Below, piece after piece: positions 7,413 through 10,899 of a stretch of 10,899 bases of DNA. The DNA comes from CAYVQU01 sp964453155. GTDB lineage: Bacteria; Chloroflexota; Anaerolineae; Anaerolineales; UBA11858. Each line of letters begins with the position of its first letter. Position 1 is the first letter of the stretch. The position numbers were made by a program, and so were the translations under genes. The notes under the pieces were generated by a model. The model did no database searches, had not been told where the DNA came from, and saw only the letters and a list, made by a program, of their open reading frames with translations. The stretch covers positions 1-10,899 of the forward strand of contig CAYVQU010000172.1 in the NCBI GenBank assembly GCA_964453155.1. The letters are read 5' to 3'.

Positions 7413-7447
7413 TGAATAAACTTCCCCGGAAACTTATTCAAGATTGA
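7412..7447 (+). other. Possible 11-codon micro-ORF between the membrane protein and the glycosidase
   Basis: ATG 7412 overlaps the preceding stop as TGATG and opens MNKLPRKLIQD before TGA at 7445-7447. GGAG at 7399-7402 lies nine bases upstream. The micro-ORF is in the same frame as the glycosidase starting at 7454, with only two codons between its stop and that ATG. The glycosidase has no clear Shine-Dalgarno of its own. This could be a coupling or leader peptide, or the glycosidase start may once have been 7412 with a later nonsense change. It may also be chance. Confidence 0.25.
7414..7439 (+). promoter_or_regulatory. Weak hairpin before the six-hairpin glycosidase gene
   Basis: GAATAA (7414-7419) pairs with TTATTC (7434-7439), and TTCC (7422-7425) with GGAA (7428-7431), leaving a 2x2 internal loop. 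No T-tract follows, so it is not a terminator. It overlaps the micro-ORF and lies just before ATG 7454; a role in translation or mRNA processing is possible. Confidence 0.3.
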
Positions 7448-7453
7448 TACTCA

Positions 7454-9328
7454 ATGAACGTACAAATAACTGATCAAGGCTGGAATTTTCATTCACCTTT
7501 TCTGGCATTAGCAATCCACAAAACTACGCCCCAAATCGGTTTCTTGGGGGTTGAATCTGGCGGTCGCAGTCGACGACACCTGGATAAAAACTTTTTGCGG
7601 CCAGGATTTGGCGGAGAAATTCTCCCGAGGCAGGAGCTTCGTTTTTCAGGAGAGCAAGATGCCACACTGACCTATGCCAATGACAAACACTCCTGTCAGA
7701 TCGCCTGCCCCGATGAGCGGACCTTTAAATTTACATTCCATTCGGATGAAACCTTAACCGGCACCCTTTTTCGGATGTCATTCGCACCCGATGTTACACC
7801 CCCCTCTCTGTGGGCGGAACCTTATCATTGGGAGCGACTGCCTGATCCACTCGAAGCTGACTCCTTTGACCCACCTACTTTTACGAGAGATTTTCATCCC
7901 CCTGGGGTGATCTCCCTCCCCGAGTATGGTTTGCTCCGCTGCGAATCATCAACACCTAACTTAAAAATTCGAGAAACCATCATCCCTGATGCAGCTAATG
8001 TCGGCATGAACTCGGGCTTGAACAACCTTGGTCAACACAACAACCGCCGGGCTTTTCATCATGGTCGATTTGAATTTGCATTTGAACTCACCGAACCGGT
8101 TTCAGATGCAGAACTCACCTTCACAGTGCTGCCCGAAATCTCCCCCGACATTCCGAATTGCGACTTCGACAATCCGCGCTGGAACGGTTTCAAACGCCAT
8201 TGGATGAGTAATTTCACGCTCAATCCACCGACGCTTTCACTAGGTGATAACCCGATCCTGCACGGACTGGGGCATCTCGCCATCCACTGGAAATCCGATC
8301 TTTCGGTTTTGACGCCGGAATTACTCCCCGGCCTCTCGCTGCATGATTTTTTCCGCCAGGCCTTGGAACTCACTTTCACCCAACATACCGACGAAAACGG
8401 CAAAATGACCGGTTACGGCTGGGAAAATGGGGCTTGCAATTTGATCGCTTTGCACGCCTATTTGACCGGGACCGACGATTGGGATTTCGTTCGCAAACAT
8501 CTCCCCACAATTGAGAAAATCATCACCTATAATCTTGGATTAGATAAAGATGATGATGGCATTCTCGAAGCCGCTTATCATGGCAATCATTTCCGCGATC
8601 CCAAAACCAGCCTGAATTGGTGGGATGCCTTTGCATTTGGACATAAAGACGCTTATGGGAATTTAGTCTATTACGAGGCTTTCCAACGCAGTCTGCCAGT
8701 TTTAAAACGGCTCAATCAATCCGATTTGATTGCTCAACTCGAAACTTTTCTGTCCAAATTTCGGGCCAATTTCCATTCGACTTTTTATAATCCTGAAACC
8801 AGAGTCTATGCCGGTTGGATCAGTCGTGATGGTCGCATGCATGACTATATGTTCACATTCATCACTGCCATGGCAATCAACGCCGGATTGGTTGAAGTCG
8901 ATCAGGGCCGTACGCTGATGCAGCGGCTGCTAGATAAATTGGTCGAAAACGGCTATGGAGAATTTAAGTATGGGGTTCCCGGTCCGGCGATCCCCGTCCA
9001 CCCCGATGATCGCTCCGATTGGGGGCCGATGGCCGATTGGGGTCAATACGAAAATGGCGGCTTCTGTGGCCAAACAGCCTATCATTTCATCCTGGCGCTG
9101 TATCGGGTTGGGCTGCGGGAGCAGGCCGATAAAATTCTCTTCAATATGCTGGAGACCTTCGAAACTCTCCCCACTCAATCTGGATTGACTACCCGTTTCA
9201 CCGAAAGCTGGGATTGGCGCACAAAAGATGGTCATCCCTGCGGCTACAATTACCTGGCTGATAACTATGTTTTTCTCCTGGCAGCCATCCAGGGTCATTT
9301 TGGAGTTGAATTTCCCGAATTGGAGTAA
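7454..9328 (+). CDS. Six-hairpin (alpha/alpha)6 glycosidase-like protein, family unassigned
   Basis: The 624-residue protein has an N-terminal beta-rich part (about 1-260) and a C-terminal (alpha/alpha)6-barrel-like part, as in six-hairpin glycosidases (GH15, GH63, GH78, GH94 and relatives). I cannot place it in a named family. Seen: KDDDGILEA at 365-373; NWWDAF with Asp391, in the position where GH37/63/78-like enzymes carry an acid in a WWD context; then DWGPMADWGQYENGG with Asp528 and Glu533, a plausible second carboxylate. No signal peptide, so cytoplasmic. It follows the GH94 and membrane genes by 41 bases and is the last + strand gene before a convergent terminator. It could be an alpha-glycosidase, alpha-L-rhamnosidase-like or glycan-debranching enzyme. 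The fold class is fairly sure; activity is not. Confidence 0.78.
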   Translation: MNVQITDQGWNFHSPFLALAIHKTTPQIGFLGVESGGRSRRHLDKNFLRPGFGGEILPRQELRFSGEQDATLTYANDKHSCQIACPDERTFKFTFHSDETLTGTLFRMSFAPDVTPPSLWAEPYHWERLPDPLEADSFDPPTFTRDFHPPGVISLPEYGLLRCESSTPNLKIRETIIPDAANVGMNSGLNNLGQHNNRRAFHHGRFEFAFELTEPVSDAELTFTVLPEISPDIPNCDFDNPRWNGFKRHWMSNFTLNPPTLSLGDNPILHGLGHLAIHWKSDLSVLTPELLPGLSLHDFFRQALELTFTQHTDENGKMTGYGWENGACNLIALHAYLTGTDDWDFVRKHLPTIEKIITYNLGLDKDDDGILEAAYHGNHFRDPKTSLNWWDAFAFGHKDAYGNLVYYEAFQRSLPVLKRLNQSDLIAQLETFLSKFRANFHSTFYNPETRVYAGWISRDGRMHDYMFTFITAMAINAGLVEVDQGRTLMQRLLDKLVENGYGEFKYGVPGPAIPVHPDDRSDWGPMADWGQYENGGFCGQTAYHFILALYRVGLREQADKILFNMLETFETLPTQSGLTTRFTESWDWRTKDGHPCGYNYLADNYVFLLAAIQGHFGVEFPELE

Positions 9329-9335
9329 GAAATTT

Positions 9336-9394
9336 AACCGCGAATAACGCTAATCTTCACGAAATATTCGCGTAAATTAGCGTTATTCGCGGTT
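9336..9394. terminator. Perfect 19-bp palindrome between convergent genes (bidirectional terminator or repeat)
   Basis: AACCGCGAATAACGCTAAT at 9336-9354 is repeated exactly in inverse at 9376-9394, with 21 bases between. The spacer holds a further small CGAA-ATA-TTCG hairpin at 9360-9370. It fills the 72-base gap between the ends of the glycosidase (+) and the dehydrogenase (-), so it can terminate both. Only short T-runs follow on either strand. The GCGAATAACGC motif and nested symmetry look more like a dispersed intergenic repeat used as a terminator. Confidence 0.75.
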
Positions 9395-9400
9395 TTAGCA

Positions 9401-10237
9401 CTATTTTTCGTGAATCTCAGCAAAGCGACGTTCGTGGCTGTCTTGAGGGATATAACCCAAAATTTCGCGCGTGTGTTCGATATCCACCCAGCGATATTGA
9501 TTGTCTGAAATCCCATAGCAAATTTCGAAAACTGGTTTTTCAGTCACTTTGAGAGCCAACTCGATCAGGTTGGCGCAATCGCGCTGGCTCAACCACTCTG
9601 AATTGGCATAGGGGATATCGCAAACATCCTGTTTGTTGACATAACCCAGTCGCAAACAAATCGTCGAAATTCCATGGGCATCAAAATAAGTGCGGCACAA
9701 CCCTTCAGCATAGACCTTACTGGCAGAGTAGGGTTCCGTTGGACGGGGGGGATCTTTGTGCGTAATCTTTGGAAAATCAGCGGGAACATTGTCCAAACGA
9801 CCCGCGCGAATGGACCGGTAGGGCTCGGTGTAGTGAAAATGGCCGTTGCTGATCATAATTGAACTGGCATAGACCAGACGTTTGACTCCCTCTTCCCGAC
9901 AGGCCTCGAGAACGTTGTAGGTTCCCCGAATATTGCTGTTGAGTACGACGTCGAAAGAGGCTTCAGGGCCGGGAGCCGCACCAATGTGTAAGACCACATC
10001 CATCCCCGCGATGGCAGCGTGTACCGCCTGGGAATCGCTCAAATCCGCGATGGAGAAGTGATCGTCGGGAAGCGGGGTGATATTTTCCCGACCAGCACGC
10101 ACCGAACCGACTTTCCGGCGGCCGCTGCCGTAAACATCGTATAAATCTGGCTGGCTGCTCAAGCGGCGGTACATCAGGTTGCCGATCAGCCCGTAAACAC
10201 CGGTGATATGAACTTTCAGGGGTTTTGTTTTAGACAT
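9401..10237 (-). CDS. NAD(P)-dependent short-chain dehydrogenase, uronate-dehydrogenase-like
   Basis: The 278-residue protein is an extended-SDR/epimerase family member. Seen: the nucleotide loop Gly13-x2-Gly16-x2-Gly19 (GVYGLIG), a NIRGTYNVLEACREEGVKRLVYASS block with Ser125/Ser126, and the catalytic pair Tyr170-x3-Lys174 (YSASK). The C-terminal YGISDNQYRWVD and LGYIPQDSHE resemble, from memory, uronate dehydrogenase (Udh), which oxidises uronic acids to aldarolactones. The Ser-to-Tyr distance is about 20 residues longer than in Udh. The second strand carries GSGRR instead of an acidic residue, which suggests NADP(H). UDP-sugar epimerase or another sugar dehydrogenase remains possible. The start is at 10237: the frame runs on to 10324, but that part is translated palindromic repeat. 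No Shine-Dalgarno is evident. The gene follows the GH43 gene on the same strand. Confidence 0.83.
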   Translation of the reverse strand: MSKTKPLKVHITGVYGLIGNLMYRRLSSQPDLYDVYGSGRRKVGSVRAGRENITPLPDDHFSIADLSDSQAVHAAIAGMDVVLHIGAAPGPEASFDVVLNSNIRGTYNVLEACREEGVKRLVYASSIMISNGHFHYTEPYRSIRAGRLDNVPADFPKITHKDPPRPTEPYSASKVYAEGLCRTYFDAHGISTICLRLGYVNKQDVCDIPYANSEWLSQRDCANLIELALKVTEKPVFEICYGISDNQYRWVDIEHTREILGYIPQDSHERRFAEIHEK

Positions 10238-10249
10238 ATTATTTTTTAG

Positions 10250-10322
10250 GGACACGGATGAACACAGATTCCACGGATTTAAAAACTGTAAAATTCCGTG
10301 TGTTTCCGTGAAATCCGTGTCC
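10250..10322. repeat. Intergenic palindrome with CACGGAT-type subrepeats
   Basis: GGACACGGAT at 10250-10259 pairs exactly with ATCCGTGTCC at 10313-10322. Symmetry continues imperfectly inward to about 10280 and 10292, with CACGGA recurring within each arm. It fills the gap between the GH43 stop and the dehydrogenase start. On the minus strand it could end the GH43 transcript. Its internal repeat period and lack of a proper T-tract after the stem in the GH43 direction favour a dispersed repeat. Confidence 0.7.
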
Positions 10323-10324
10323 AA

Positions 10325-10855
10325 TTAAATTTCTTTGTACTCAAACCAATCAAAATCGGCAGGCTGTCTGCGACCAGATAAATCCTGGCAGCACAGGCCG
10401 ACGAAGGCCCCGGTGAAGCAGGCCCGATAGCGGTCGTGGGCGTTTTCGACGTAGTCATCTGAGAGAATGCTGCCATCCAAAACGGGGCCGATTTTTTGCC
10501 ATTGATCGGCCTCGACTGCGTAATAAAACTGCAACGCGGCCCCATTGTAATCGACTTTGAGATACAGCCGATCCACCCCGGTGACATCCACCGGTTCCAA
10601 CTCCGGGCCGCTGACATCGTACTTGTCATTGGTAATGATGCTGAGATATTTCCTGATCCCATCATCGTGCCCGTACACATGTAAATAGTGGTAATGATAA
10701 GTGTTGTAGTAACAAATCAGTCCGGCCAATTGCTGATGGGTGACTGGGTAAAATTCAAGGCAGGTCGTGGCCTGGATGTGGTGCGCTTGCACCCGCCGGG
10801 CGATGAGACTCTGGTTGAAATGGGAATTGAGGGATTCGCGCCCGTATAATAGAGT
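10325..10855 (-). CDS. GH43 beta-xylosidase/arabinofuranosidase-like, C-terminal domain (partial, frame probably broken)
   Basis: This stretch encodes the C-terminal beta-sandwich (GH43_C2 type) of family 43 beta-xylosidases and arabinofuranosidases, which remove xylosyl or arabinosyl units from hemicellulose. Read from the N-side: LYGRESLNSHFNQSLIARR, then LAGLICYYNTYHYHYL, then PVLDGSILSDDY, then FTGAFVGLCCQDLSGRR, then ADFDWFEYKE, all close to the domain's usual blocks. The catalytic five-bladed propeller lies to the right of the window or is lost. The frame meets a stop at 10856-10858 just before the LYGRES block, where the family normally continues, so a frameshift is likely (see the next feature). 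If translated alone, the first usable start is GTG 10792, which would give only a sandwich fragment. It is upstream of the dehydrogenase on the same strand. Confidence 0.83.
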   Translation of the reverse strand, partial: TLLYGRESLNSHFNQSLIARRVQAHHIQATTCLEFYPVTHQQLAGLICYYNTYHYHYLHVYGHDDGIRKYLSIITNDKYDVSGPELEPVDVTGVDRLYLKVDYNGAALQFYYAVEADQWQKIGPVLDGSILSDDYVENAHDRYRACFTGAFVGLCCQDLSGRRQPADFDWFEYKEI

Positions 10856-10899
10856 TTATGCAGAATTAGCAGCGGCAGTTCGCCATCGTTGGGTCTGTG
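10856..10899 (-). pseudogene. Likely GH43 continuation in another frame up to the window edge
   Basis: On the minus strand the frame beginning at base 10899 reads RPNDGELPLLILHKL before it would join LYGRES one base out of phase. Family members often have an R-P-x-D...L-x-L stretch just before LRLYGRESL, so this is probably the same gene with a one-base loss (or two-base gain) near 10848-10856. Only 44 bases are visible, so it may instead be a sequencing error or chance. Confidence 0.4.

Noticed and set aside
10238..10324. N-terminal extension of the dehydrogenase
   Set aside because: It is translated palindromic repeat; the SDR N-terminus begins at 10237.

Overview
The window reads as part of a saccharide-degradation locus from an environmental bacterium. 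The genes encode plant-polysaccharide enzymes. They are separated by long intergenic palindromes, and there is an aldehyde:ferredoxin oxidoreductase (AOR) relic and a UroD-type methyltransferase relative. No SusC/SusD or TonB-dependent genes are present. This combination, with the mixed style of intergenic repeats, fits an anaerobic Chloroflexota (Anaerolineae-like) genome better than Bacteroidota. That placement is inference; there is no rRNA or marker gene to prove it.

Layout, left to right. Positions 31-510 (+) hold the C-terminal domain of an AOR, cut off from any N-terminal part by an in-frame stop at 25-27. A terminator-like hairpin (517-550) follows, and then a UroD/MtaA-like protein (561-1565, +). 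A gap with an imperfect palindrome and a possible promoter leads to a Nif3-like metalloprotein (1723-2505, +). Another strong hairpin (2509-2562) separates it from a tight run of + strand genes: an amidohydrolase-superfamily protein (2577-3869), a lipoprotein CE3-like acetyl esterase (3873-4658), a GH94 phosphorylase (4681-7029) and a small membrane protein (7026-7412). After a 41-base gap with a micro-ORF and a weak hairpin comes a large six-hairpin glycosidase-like protein (7454-9328). Its 3' end meets a convergent minus-strand pair across a 19-bp perfect palindrome (9336-9354 / 9376-9394). The pair is a uronate-dehydrogenase-like NAD(P) short-chain dehydrogenase (9401-10237, -) and the 3' end of a GH43 beta-xylosidase/arabinofuranosidase-type protein (10325 to beyond the right edge, -), with one more palindromic repeat between them. 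The GH43 frame appears broken near 10850.

How the genes may work together (inference). The lipid-anchored CE3-like esterase would remove acetyl groups outside the cell. GH43 (xylosidase/arabinofuranosidase type) would trim pentosyl units. The leaderless GH94 and six-hairpin proteins would process imported oligosaccharides in the cytoplasm, GH94 by phosphorolysis to a sugar 1-phosphate. The uronate-dehydrogenase-like enzyme could oxidise uronic acids, and the amidohydrolase could act on a uronate- or lactone-type product. This points to an acetylated, possibly uronate-substituted hemicellulose such as xylan, but no gene here fixes the substrate. No transporter, regulator, tRNA, rRNA, CRISPR array, transposase or phage gene was seen. 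No gene-free stretch exceeds 300 bases.
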